Origin: Stomorhina lunata
Taxonomy: Eukaryota > Arthropoda > Insecta > Diptera > Rhiniidae
Reading direction: 5' to 3'
Length of the DNA: 64,000 nucleotides
NCBI GenBank assembly: GCA_933228675.1
Contig: OW121740.1
Location: forward strand, 38,857,492-38,921,491
The notes under the pieces: model-generated
The model's input: the letters and a program-made list of their open reading frames with translations, nothing else
Databases searched by the model: none
Told to the model about the DNA's origin: nothing
Program-made: the position numbers and the translations under genes
Shown here: one piece after another, positions 46,822 to 59,720 of the stretch
Position numbering within the stretch: position 1 is the first letter of the stretch
Layout of the letters: the number at the start of each line of letters is the position of its first letter

Positions 46822-48775
46822 CGTTATTTATATCACTCCAATTACTTTTGATGGTTTGGTGTTTGATGGGTTTTTACATCTTATTGTATAAAATTAAGCA
46901 GACTTTGAGCCCATACTGAAACTTGATACCTAAATGGATGTTTTTGTGATTTTTATGAACTTTTAAAAAACCTCTTATTTGAAAAAACTTATAATAGTTC
47001 GAGAGGGGTGCAAATAAAGACCTATCATTCACGAAGAGAGCAATCAAAAATTGTAACCATTATATATTCTAAAGGATCAATATATGATCAATTTTTTCAT
47101 AAATACATATACGTGATTTTGACAGTTTTAAAATTTTGTACTTGGTTTAATGTTTTTCGGATTTGCCCATATGCATGTATGTAAGTATATAACATAAATA
47201 TGCATGTATATTCTGATTTCAAAATGTAAATATTTTTTCGTTTCCAACCTTTAACATTAAACCATTTAAATGTAAGCGAATGAGTGAATGAGTGCGTGCA
47301 CAAGAGCCTGGGTATAAGTATTTTATGGGTATTAAAATTGATTTCAAAATAAAATTTGTAATTCTCATGATATTTTTTTTGTCGTATTATGTTCGTTGAC
47401 ACCCATTTACAAGTAAATATGCTAAAAAATGAAAATAATGGAGAACAATTAAATTCTATTTTTTTTCTAATCCTAAAGGGAGTTCATTCATTAAAAAAAT
47501 GTTCACACTAAAATGTGAGAAGTAGAAAGTTCAATAGTCATGATCAATTTTAAATATGAATTCATATTCATTTTGAAGTACTTATATTCCTCTAATAAAG
47601 AATAAAGAACCAAATGTCATTTGTTTTCTGTGAAAACCATTTCAAGACTCGTAAATGTTAATAAGAAACTTTTTAAGCCCCTAGATTTATCAGTTCACGT
47701 TTTTCCATTCCCTAACATATAGACAGACTTCCCGCTTTAAAAAAAAACTGTTCTGTGTTCTTCAATTCAATGACAATTGATTGTTTGCCAAATACTTAAA
47801 TATTCAGTCGTTCTCATATGGTCAGAATCAACCCAGACATCTCGTATATTTTGAGGCACTTTATTCCTCAATGAACAAACAAATAAATTAAACCGGCGTC
47901 AGCATTTATTGGAAAATGTTGTCTAAATAATTAAAATAAAATCTCAAAAATAAGTCAGATATATTCATACCCTGTAGTAAAACTGGGGTCATGTGTCTCC
48001 ATGTCAACACTTTGTGTAACATCAATTCAAATGTCCCCAATTTTAGTTCAGTACTGAAATAGTGAATATATAGAGACAACTATTCTAGTATATATCTGGT
48101 GACATTGTCAACGAATGTGTCAACATATATGTATATCAATAGGCCCCGATTTGATCCCAATGTCTTCATTTGGACCAAAAGAACTACAAAGTCAATACAA
48201 AGTAAATAGTGGTAATGTCTACTGGTAGATTTCGTAGGAACTCTAAATGTTAAATGTCAATAGTAGATAACATTGGATGGGGCAAAATAGGCAAGTAGTA
48301 CTGGAGACATTGTCAATAGCAAAACAGTATTGTTTCTCTGACGGCATTTACTGCAGGGTAGGAATGAATCAAAAAATAAAAAAAAATCTTTTCAAAGCCA
48401 TTCTTTGTATTTGAAATTTATTTTTGTATAGAAATATACGGGCAAATCCGAAAAACATTTAACCAAGGACAAAATTTTAAAACTGTCAATATCACGTATT
48501 TGTGTTTAGGAAAAAATTTAACATATATTGATCCTTTAGAAAATATATATAATTTTTGATTGCTCTCTTCGTGATTGGCAGGTCTTTAGTTGCTCCCATC
48601 TCGAGTTTTTATAAATTTTTAAAAATAAAAGGTTTTTTAAAATTTCATAAAAATCGCAAAAACATCCATTTAGTTATCAAGATTCAGTAGGGGCTCAAAG
48701 TTTGCCTCATTTTATACAAATAGATATAAAAGGCCCCATCAAAAGTAAATGGCAAAAATATATAAATAACGGAAA
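46822..48775. mobile_element. Element with long inverted arms (foldback-like)
   Basis: The left arm 46822-47172 and right arm 48435-48773 are inverted copies. Shared landmarks are CGTTATTTATAT, ACTTTTGATGG, AAATGGATGTTTTTG, CACGAAGAGAGCAATCAAAA, CTAAAGGATCAATATATG, GACAGTTTTAAAATTTTGT and GTTTTTCGGATTTGCCC. Arms are about 345 bp and differ by many substitutions and small indels. The interior of about 1.26 kb has no transposase, but holds a small MITE. No target duplication could be fixed. It may be a foldback or MITE-type DNA element, or two inverted copies of one repeat. Confidence 0.7.
47968..48360. mobile_element. Small MITE-like element with TACCCTG termini
   Basis: The left end TACCCTGTAGTAAA and right end TTTACTGCAGGGTA form a 14-bp inverted repeat with one mismatch around 393 bp of non-coding sequence. 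No clear flanking duplication, so the superfamily is undetermined. Confidence 0.6.
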
Positions 48776-48779
48776 GTAC

Positions 48780-50452
48780 AATTTTTGAAAAATTTCCTAT
48801 AAAAATAGGAAATTTTTGAAAAATTTCCTATAAAAATAGGAAATTTTTGAAAAATTTCCTATAAAAATAGGAAATTTTTGAAAAATTTCCTATAAAAATA
48901 GGAAATTTTTGAAAAATTTCCTATAAAAATAGGAAATTTTTGAAAAATTTCCTATAAAAATAGGAAATTTTTGAAAAATTTCCTATAAAAATAGGAAATT
49001 TTTGAAAAATTTACTATAAAAATAGGAAATTTTTGAAAAATTTCCTATAAAAATAGGAAATTTTTGAAAAATTTCCTATAAAAATAGGAAATTTTTGAAA
49101 AATTTCCTATAAAAATAGGAAATTTTTGAAAAATTTCCTATAAAAATTTTTGAAAAATTTCCTATAAAAATAGGAAATTTTTGAAAAATTTCCTATAAAA
49201 ATAGGAAATTTTTGAAAAATTTCCTATAAAAATAGGAAATTTTTGAAAAATTTCCTATAAAAATAGGAAATTTTTGAAAAATTTCCTATAAAAATAGGAA
49301 ATTTTTGAAAAATTTCCTATAAAAATAGGAAATTTTTGAAAAATTTCCTATAAAAATAGGAAATTTTTGAAAAATTTCCTATAAAAATAGGAAATTTTTG
49401 AAAAATTTCCTATAAAAATAGGAAATTTTTGAAAAATTTCCTATAAAAATAGGAAATTTTTGAAAAATTTCCTATAAAAATAGGAAATTTTTGAAAAATT
49501 TCCTATAAAAATAGGAAATTTTTGAAAAATTTCCTATAAAAATAGGAAATTTTTGAAAAATTTCCTATAAAAATAGGAAATTTTTGAAAAATTTCCTATA
49601 AAAATAGGAAATTTTTGAAAAATTTCCTATAAATTTTTGAAAAATTTCCTATAAAAATAGGAAATTTCTGAAAAATTTCCTATAAAAATAGGAAATTTCT
49701 GAAAAATTTCCTATAAAAATAGGAAATTTTTGAAAAATTTCCTATAAAAATAGGAAATTTTTGAAAAATTTCCTATAAAAAAGGAAATTTTTGAAAAACT
49801 TCCTATAAAAAAATAGGAAATTTTTGAAAAACTTCCTATAAAAAAATAGTAAATTTTTGAAAAACTTTCTATAAAAAAATAGTAAATTTTTGAAAAACTT
49901 CCTATAAAAAAATAGGAAATTTTTGAAAAACTTCCTATAAAAAAATAGGAATTTTTTGAAAAATTTCCTATTAAAAATAGGAAATTTTTGAAAAATTTCC
50001 CTTAAAAAATTAGGAAGTTTTTAAAAAATTTCCTATAAAAAAATTGGAAATTTTTGAAAAATTTCCTATAAAAAAAGGGAAATTTTTGAAAAATTTCCTA
50101 TAAAAAAATAGGAAAATTTTGAAAAATTTCCTATAAAAAAATAGGAAATTTTTGAAAAATTTCCTATAAAAAAATAGGAAATTTTTGAAAAATTTCCTAT
50201 AAAAAATATGAAATTTTTGAAAAATTTATTATAAAAAATAGGAAATTTTTGAAAAATTTCTTATAAAATAATGGGAAATTTTTGAAAAATTTCCTATAAA
50301 AAAATAGGAAATTTGTGAAAAATTTCCTATAAAAAAAAAGGAAATTTTTGAAAAATTTCCTATAAAAAACTAGGAAATTTTTGAAAAATTTCTTATAAAA
50401 AAATAGGAAATTTTTGAAAAATTTCCTATAAAAATAGGAAATTTTTGAAAAA
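48780..50452 (+). repeat. Palindromic 31-bp minisatellite, second block
   Basis: Same unit as the block at 18.7-21.7 kb, about 53 units from length. Units are nearly identical from 48780 to about 49770. A few deletions join cores directly, for example near 49142 and 49632. From 49770 the spacer lengthens to TATAAAAAAATA and divergence rises. It starts within about 5 bp of the right arm of the inverted-repeat element. Confidence 0.95.
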
Positions 50453-51509
50453 TTTTAATTTAAATTCAAATTTAATTAAGAATCACTTGTTAACTTGTAT
50501 ATTATTATTATTATTTCTAAACATATTTCTTCTTAATTCATATTTAATTATAAAGCAAAATATTTCATAATTCCCCTGAAAAAGTCATATAATTTCTGTT
50601 TAATTATTTCTAAAAATCATGTCACTACAATTAGTGGCAGAAGCAAAATATGTCACAACCATAAAAGTGACGACAATTGCGACTGATTATGGGAAACTTG
50701 TCAGAAATAAAAAAACAACTGCAGAATATCTCGCAATTCCTGCTGTGCATTGACGTTCTTAGAAAACTACAAAAACTAAACAAATGTTTCCAAATAATTT
50801 GCAATTAAGTTTTCTCACACGTTTCTAGACAAATATTTAGTCAACTGCATGAAATAATAATATTTCGTGTCGCATTTAGTTATCCTTAATTATTTACATT
50901 CCTAAAAATCATTGCACATACGGACAGACAAACCGACTGATGTACATACTTATATAACAAATTGTAAAATGTTTACTTTCCCAAGCTTTTAGACATACAT
51001 AACATTAACGACTAGAAATAATTTTAAACATTTTACACAAAAGTTTTGAACAAAAACATTTTTTATTGTTCAAATAACTCAAAGTCACACTTGAAATATA
51101 ATTGAAACTTAAAACACAACGGACTGCTCTAATACAATCAAATGGAAAGGAGTTGGGGGAGAGCCTGAAGGATATGAATGAGGGGAATTCAAGAACAAAA
51201 GAAAAGAAATTACAACAAAATGTGAACAAATGAAATACAAACACACACATCACCATCATCACTCGTACTCATACTTATACAACATATTTGTTTTACACTT
51301 CACATTTTCAATTGTTGTATGTCCTACACTTTTATGGGCATGGTTTCACACTGACGAAAAAGGTGTGTTCAGTTTGAGGGATAATTTGAAATATTCTGCA
51401 AAAATTACTGGATATCAAATAATTTCCATAACATTGTACTAACTTATACAGATAACAGGTCCAATGAAGATTTTGGATAATATGATTGCTTTAGTTTAAA
51501 AAAAAAATT
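50453..51509. other. Non-coding, mostly unique stretch
   Basis: AT-rich, with a short CACACACATCACCATC tract near 51240. The open frame 51230-51442 starts in that tract and shows no recognised domain. Confidence 0.5.
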
Positions 51510-54215
51510 ATGTCATTTTAGTCCCCATGTCTGTTTAGGGTTAATATAAATTTCTTTATAAAAAGACTCAATTATAAAAAAAACTAATATATTTTTGCTT
51601 TTTGAACAAAATATGGTAATAAATTCTAAATACTCCGTCGCTTTCCTATAGGAAATTAAACAACTCCAAATTTTGACCTTTGACCTTAGAGAAGAAAAGG
51701 TTAAACTTTTCCATTATTAATAAAACAATGTTGTGTATATTCTATATTGTCTAAAAAATACTCACTATTACTTTTATTAATGTTGATCATTGGTAGAATT
51801 TAACAAGCCTATACTCAAATTATAACAAAAAATTCACATTTTCGCGAAATTCTACGATTTCAAATCGCAAGTACTTCGAAACTATTAAAGATATCGACCT
51901 CGTTTTTTTTGTATTATATTCTCTTTTTGATCTTCTTTATGATACTGGAAAGAAAATTTATCATTTGTAATATTTGTTGAACAAAATTTTCAAAAAATTT
52001 AAAAAACTATTTTCGAAATCGGCCTGAGAAAAATGTATAATTTTCTAATATCAAAAAAAACAAGAAAGAGTGTTATATTCGGCTGTGCCGAATCTTATAT
52101 ACCCACCATCAAGTTGTGTTAAATTTAGAAACATATCTCATATATCTACGAATACGAATTTGCAAAACGTGGACCAAATTGGAAAAAAGTTGTTACGCTA
52201 GTTGGTATTTTTGGTAAAATATTTGGAATAACTTCGGTTGCAGTAGCTTTAAAGTTCAACATTCAAAAGTGTGTAAGTGGTTTCCCTAGTATTTATTTAA
52301 TTTGAAAAAAATTCGTTATCGTAACCGGGTATGGTTTTACATTAATAAGTTGTTAAATACTTTTCGTTTAGCTTAATATTAAGTTAAGATAAAGAAGTTG
52401 ATAGTAATACGACAGGTCCATATATTTTGTTAGGAGTTCCTAATGCATCTACCATATACATAATCTTAATATTCTGCTTGTACTTCCGAATCATTTTGAT
52501 TGTAGATATAAAAAAGGGGATGTAATATAAATATATAAGAATTATAGCCAAATGTTGACCGATTGTAACAAAATTTCACACACTGGCTGGTATTTATACA
52601 GGGCTTATTCTTGCAAAATTTAGTGGCAATAGCTGTCACAGCTTCTAATTTAATAGCTTTTAACTGGTCCTTGCTAAACATTTTTTGGTTTCCGGGAGTG
52701 TTTTTTATATGAAAGCTATAGTCAAATATGGACCAATTCCTATAAAATTTGATATACTGACCAATAGTTGCATAAAACTTTGCTATACTAAATTTAGTCG
52801 TCATAGCTATCACAATTGTACTCAATTTATCAGCATTTATGTGTTTCCCGGGGCGGGGTTATATGGGAGCTCTAACTAAATGTGAACCGATTTCGCCCAT
52901 TTTCAGTACACAACTTTTGTTACATATCGGAAATACTTTTGTAAAATTTTGTCTCTCTAGCTTTTGTAGTTAAGGAGCTGTCGCGCTTTTATCTGACGGA
53001 CAGACGGACATAAATCTCCTTTTCTTTTTGTATTTTTGGGTTTCTGTAAGTTTTTTATATGGGAGCTATGGTCAAATGGTGACCGATTGTAACAAAATTT
53101 TGCACACTGACTGGCATTCACATAAGACTTCCTTTTGCAAAATTTTGTTGCTGTAGCCCTTTCAGTTAAGGCGCTATCGCGCTTTTATCTAACGGACAGA
53201 CGGACATAAACCCCCTTTTCTTTTTGTATTTTTGTGTTTCCGTAAGTTCTTTATATGGGAGCTATGGTCAAATGGTGACCGATTGTGACAAAATTTTGCA
53301 CACTGGCTGGTATTCACATAAGACTTATTTGTGCTAAATTTGGTGGCGAAAGCTATTACATTTTAGCATTTATTGGCATTTAAGTGAATTTCAGGTGGAA
53401 TTTTGGCTGTTTCCGTATGTTTTTTATATGGGAGCTATGGTTAAATGTGAACCGATTTCGATGAAATTTTATATGCTGCCTAGTGCTTATGGAAAACTTC
53501 TAGATACCAAATTTTGTCATCATAGCTATTATAATTTGTCAGTTATTAGCAAATAAGCGACTAGTCTTGACGAGGTTATACGGGAGCTATGGTCAAATGT
53601 TAACCGATTTTGCCCAATTTCAATAGCAAAATTTTCTCATAAATGAAGAATGTTTTTGCTAAGTTTCAGTGAGCTAGCTCCTTTCGTTTAGGCGTTATCG
53701 TGATTTCAACAGACAGACAGACAGACAGACAGACGGACAGACAGACGGACAGACAGACGGACATCGCTCAATCGTCTTAGAATTTCATAAGGATTCAGAA
53801 TATATATCGTTTTTGATTTTTGAGCCAATATTAAGGAAATTACAAACGGAATGACAATCTCAATATACCCCCCATTCTTTTTGATGGTGGGTATAAAAAT
53901 GACTTAAATTCTGTTATATTTTAACAAAACTCTAGTATTTAGTACTTGCAGGTTATAAAATTGTAAATCATGTCTTACTTTGAAATTTATTTACCTAAAG
54001 TGTCGCCTTTGCAGTGTAATCAAGGATAAGAATTTTCCGTGACAAATTGCTACAACTTCGAAATTACATCATGGATTTTTAATTTTGATGACTTAAAATA
54101 AAGCTACTTAAGTTTTCTTTCCATTCCATTAAATTGCTTTAAATAATTAAATTCTTAGTGGCTAAAATTTAGGCAAAACCGAAAATACTCCCATTTTTTC
54201 CAATACAAAAAATTT
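51510..54215 (+). repeat. Interspersed repeat family D, copy 2, split by family A
   Basis: Segments 51510-52058 and 53900-54215 align in order with copy 1 (14975-15840) through ATTTTGACCTTTGACCTTAG, CGCGAAATTCTACGATTTCA, TTAGTACTTG, CATGGATTTTTA and CTCCCATTTTTTCCAATA. The intervening family A copy is therefore a later insertion. Confidence 0.7.
52059..53899 (-). repeat. Interspersed repeat family A, copy 4 (both ends present)
   Basis: Read on the + strand it starts AACAAGAAAGAGTGTTAT, then a perfect hairpin ATTCGGC-TGT-GCCGAAT (52077-52093) and the inner terminus TATACCCACCATCAAG. It ends CTTTTTGATGGTGGGTATAA. The interior has about seven imperfect units (starts near 52549, 52717, 52868, 53066, 53260, 53428 and 53588), each with a 'gctatggtcaaatg-gaccgatt' phrase. 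An ACAGACAGACGGAC tract lies at about 53709-53762 next to the non-hairpin end. Length is about 1.84 kb. No coding sequence. This is the reference copy for the family. Confidence 0.85.
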
Positions 54216-54284
54216 TAACAATTTTCGTTTTTATTTGTGGCCGGATGCAGCGATTTTGAAAAAGATTTGGATGATATATATATA

Positions 54285-55490
<1,206 letters not shown>

Positions 55491-57113
55491 ATCATATTAA
55501 AAATTTCTGTAAACAAAAAACTTTCTATTGAAAATTTTTCTATACAAAAAATGTATATAGGGAATTTTTCTATACTATATTGTATGTATATTTGTATGTA
55601 GAAAATTTTCTTTACAAAAAATTTTATATAAAAAATTCTTTTTTTAAATTAAAAAAAAAAAATCTTCAATGACAATTCCAAATTGAATATTTTTCTATAA
55701 AAAAAATTTATATTGAAAATGTTTTTACGGGAAAAAATGTATATTGAAACGTTTTCTGTAGAAAAAATTGTATATGGCACAATTTTTTATTAAAAATGTT
55801 TATTTCGTTCCCAAATTTTGACTCTAAATATAAATTCCAATAAATCTGAACTATTGAAAACTTATAAAATTTATCTATCACTGATTTGTCATATATGCTA
55901 ATAAAAAAACTGTTAAATCTTTAAAGTTAAGTTTGTTTTTGATATAAACTCAAAAATCTCCAATATTCTCGAAAAAATCTGCATATCGGAACTTTACTAT
56001 TTTTAAGGTCAAAAATCGCCAAAATGTCGATAAAGCGCTAAATCTGGCAAGCCTGACTTCATTGTCGAAGAGATCAGTAAAATATTTTACTAAAAAGTTC
56101 GACAATTTTTTTTTTCTGTTAAAGCAGTTTGCAAACAGATACTGTCTTTTTCTTCCTGTTAATGTTGCCTATAAGCAACATTGTCTTAATGAAATTTCTG
56201 ACATAACAAAAAGAACTATTTTTAAGTTTCACCAACTTTATCTCATTAACTTAACTGTTATTTGTAAAAAATTCTTATTTTTTGGAAAAATCTTCTCAAT
56301 TTTCGTTTTTATTTGAATTTTTCCAAAGCAACATTTTACACACCTTTTCACACCACTTCGACTAACTCACAAAGTAAAACATACTTATGAAGCTTTTAAA
56401 CTGTTTTTTTTTTTTTTTTTGATTAAATGCTCGCAAATGTTAATTTCAATTTGGATAAAAAGTTAGCAAAATGAGAAAAATTAAATGAACTATGACCAAA
56501 AATTTATAATGTTGCTTATAAGCAACAAATGCCAATAGAGAGATAAGTAAGACTTATGTATGTAAAGGTCGCCCAATCACAACTGGATTGGAGCCCTAGT
56601 CATCTCCTCTAGTCTTTTCTGATAAATATCTGTTTTTTTTTCTTTTAAAGGTTCTAAGTTCAAATCGGGCTCAGGTTCATGTCATAAATTATTTTGAAAA
56701 TTTATAATTTTTAAATTATATCAAAAATCTGTCCCGATACGGACTTCGATACCGCGTCACCCACTGTTGAATTTCAGTCATTTAAGATCATCTATTCAAC
56801 TGAACATTTAAGTGAAATTGCAAACGAGAATTAAGTTGTTATTCGAAACTCAATTGCATTTTTACCTTTGACCATATATCGGCTCGCTTGGACTATTTGT
56901 CCTTTATGTTATAGTATCCCTTTCATTATTATATATTTTTACTTTGTACTTCAGGTTTTTGTTTAGTTAAGCCAATATTTTAATTTGAATGTTGTGAGTT
57001 CTTTAGAAATCGAAATAATTTCTATTCTGAAGGTAAAAGATCAGAACTTATCAAAACTTTCCAGTAAAGTTATCTTAGTTTCTTTCGGAGTATTTTATAC
57101 ATGTACTCGTATT
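55491..57113. other. Non-coding AT-rich stretch with paired palindromes
   Basis: GTTGCCTATAAGCAAC near 56164 and the perfect palindrome GTTGCTTATAAGCAAC near 56511 are about 347 bp apart. The frame at 56062-56316 includes one of them and has no recognised domain. A tRNA-like B-box phrase near 56655 (GTTCTAAGTTCAAATCGGGC) is too weak to call a SINE. Confidence 0.45.
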
Positions 57114-57830
57114 ATTAAGTTTGTGCTGATGTATGTAACGCATGGAAATATTTGTCTTAGATCCACCATTAAGTATACCAATTGGCTAAGAATCACTTTC
57201 TGAGTTGATTTTGCGATGTTTGTCCGTCTGGCTTGAGGGCTGGCTGGACCCCCATGTAAACCATATAATCAAAGTACAGGTAGCAATTCTAAAGATAATT
57301 TGATGAAATTTAGCACAGATAATTTTTTTTTGATATTGGAACCAAGGCTATTTAAATTCGTCGAAATCGGTCCATTATTAATGGTACCTCACATAGGTTC
57401 CACATCCCGGAATTGATATTTTGGTTACAAATATCAATATTTTTTCAACAAATACTGCTTATATAAACCTATACCACTGTACCAATTTTCCTTGAAATCG
57501 GTTCACATTTGACCATAGTTCCATACAAACTCTTCTGTAAAAACCCACTAAATGAGACCAAAATTTCTAAAACGCTCATAAACCTGAAGATAATGAGAAT
57601 TTTGAGTAATCAATTTGATAAATCTCGAGATGATCGGTCCATATTTGACCCTAGCTCTCATATAAGTCCAAATAACAGCTTAAATATATAAGTTTTGAGA
57701 AAATGTTTGTATGATGGCAAAATTTAGCAAATATTTGTCTTTATACAGGAAAAAGTACACCTTTGACCTTAGTGGTGAAGGGTATCGTATGGTCGGGCTT
57801 GACCAACTATAGCACTTTCTTACTTGTTTT
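57114..57830 (+). repeat. Interspersed repeat family B, copy 4 (left end lost)
   Basis: It opens at AAGTTTGTGCTGATGTATGT without the ATACCCTTCACC terminus. It contains TTTGTCCGTCTGGC near 57219, and ends GTGGTGAAGGGTATCGTATG with a hairpin-like GTCGG region and TTTCTTACTTGTTT. Confidence 0.8.
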
Positions 57831-57842
57831 TTTTTAAATTAT

Positions 57843-57925
57843 TATGTGAGATATGTTTCTAAATTTAACACAATTTAATGGTAGGCATATAAGATTCGGC
57901 ACATCCAAATATAACACTCTTCTTC
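57843..57925 (+). repeat. Family A end fragment
   Basis: TGAGATATGTTTCTAAATTT, ACACAATTTAATGGTAGGCA and AGATTCGGCACATCCAAATA match the hairpin end of family A copy 4 in reverse complement, followed by a CTTCTTCTTC tract. Only this end is present. It lies 13 bp after family B copy 4. Confidence 0.75.
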
Positions 57926-58141
57926 TTCTTCTTTTTATATATAGGATATCCTCATTCTGCCATCAGCCAAATCAGAATCAACGCGAAGTCTGTTTTTTAT
58001 GTGGATATTGAAATAACTTCTAATTTGAAGGTGCCAGATCCGAAATTTAAAGGTAGGCGCTTTAAAGCTATCTTAGTTTCTATAAGGCCTAAGAGTGTAA
58101 AAACGGTTTTAATGTTATCTTATATTCTTAAACGAGCAATA

Positions 58142-58146
<5 letters not shown>

Positions 58147-58207
<61 letters not shown>
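58147..58207. repeat. (TA)n microsatellite
   Basis: About 30 TA repeats. It lies at the start of family C copy 2. Confidence 0.98.
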
Positions 58208-58212
<5 letters not shown>

Positions 58213-59720
58213 GCTATCTCGAAAACGGCTCTAACGATTTTGATAAAATTTGGACAGTGAGTGAGGGACTTTTGCAACCTTTTCCTAAGAGGTTAAAAAC
58301 GGGTAAAAAGAGGAAAACATCGAAAACGGTATATCTCCTAAAATAATAGGTATAGAAACAAAATTAAAATTACTTTTTAAACAGCTATGAAAATAAGCGG
58401 ACAGGTGTTTGGTACTTTTTTGAAACTATGTCCGATAGGGGGTAAAAAAGGGTGAAAATAGTTTTTTTGGTACCTTTTTAACCCACTCTTATATCTTAAA
58501 CTAAAGAATTCAGAAAGAAACTTTGTACTGCAATCAATAGATGTGAGAGAAACATTAAACACGTATTTGGTACTTTTTTGATTTTGGGCCAAAATGGGTA
58601 AAAAAGGGATAAAATGATAACTTAACATCTCAAAGAGTAATATAAATAAGAACATTATGTTAACTGCGTTTTAATAATATGTACCGAATTCAATTGGTAC
58701 CAAAGAAGTACCAAATATGAATAAGGAACTTTTTGAAATTAGTGGATAAAAAGGGGAAACAAATAGTAATATTATACCTTTTCAACAAATGAATGTTTGT
58801 CTGTATGTATGTTCTTTATAGAATAATAAACTGTGAATTTGATCATGTTATGCTCTTTAGCGAAGATGTTGCGGATAAGCCGACGAAGGTTTTTAACTTG
58901 ATAAGACTAATTTCCGACAGATGGCGCCACTGAAAATTACTAAAAATTAATTAAATCGTTAATTTGAGGCCCTATGCTCCACTGGGAGTCAAGGATAACA
59001 GAAGAAGAATTAAATCGTAAACTGTACATTTGATCATGCTATGATCTTTAGCAAAGTTGAAGCGCATGAGCCGGCGAAGGTTTCTTAGTTGGTATGAATA
59101 ATTTCCGACAGGTGGCGCTACTAAAACTTACTCAAAGTTAATTTAATCGTAAGCTGTACATTTAATCATGCTACAATCTTTAGCAAAGTTGTTGCACATG
59201 AGCCGACGAAGGTTTCTTAGTTGGTATGAAGAAATTTCGACAGGTGGCGCCACTGAAATTTACACAAAGTCAATTTAATCGTAAGCTGTACATTTAATCA
59301 TGCTATAATCTTCAGCAAAGTTGTTGCGGATAAGCCGACGAATGTTTATGAATTGGAATGAGCAAAGTCCGACAGGTGGCGCCACAGAAAATTACTTAAA
59401 ATTAATTAAATCGTAAACTGTGCATTTGATCAGACTTTGATCAGACAGATCAAAGTTGTTGCGCATAAGTCGGCGGAGGTTTCTGTTGGTATGATCAATT
59501 TCCAAAATTATTAAAGTGAGTTAAACTGTAAACTATGCAAATTATGTGTTGGTCGGACAAAATATATAAAATAATTCAAAATTAACTGAATATTTGTACA
59601 ATGTCTTTCCTCTAAATTTATTTTAGTACTTTATAAAAAAAAATATATAAACACTTTAAAATTTGCCTTAAAATTCTTAGTATAAAGCAAGGCTCGGTCA
59701 ACCAGGTACTATATTTTTAA
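58208..59720 (-). repeat. Interspersed repeat family C, copy 2
   Basis: The first half has GGTACTTTTTTG and GGTAAAAAAGGG phrases in repeated near-mirror form (58410-58600). The second half (about 58850-59500) is a tandem block of about 131-bp units. The end, AAGCAAGGCTCGGTCAACCA and then GGTACT (about 59686-59711), is the complement of the copy 1 terminus. An inserted phrase near 58967-59012 (GCCCTATGCTCCACTGGGAG with a GAAGAAGAA tail) is also seen near 35060-35090. Confidence 0.7.
58850..59500 (-). repeat. Tandem units of family C with a recurrent GACAGGTGGCGCCAC core
   Basis: The core occurs at about 58916, 59107, 59239 and 59370, with spacings of 191 (including the inserted phrase), 132 and 131 bp. 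A fifth unit is decayed. Each unit also carries ATCATGCTATGATCTTTAGC, a GAGCCGACGAAGGTTTCTTA-like block and AATTTAATCGTAAGCTGTAC. Confidence 0.85.

Noticed and set aside
56640..56700. tRNA or SINE head suggested by GTTCTAAGTTCAAATCGGGC
   Set aside because: B-box-like phrase only; no A box at the right distance and no similarity to the SINE family found here.
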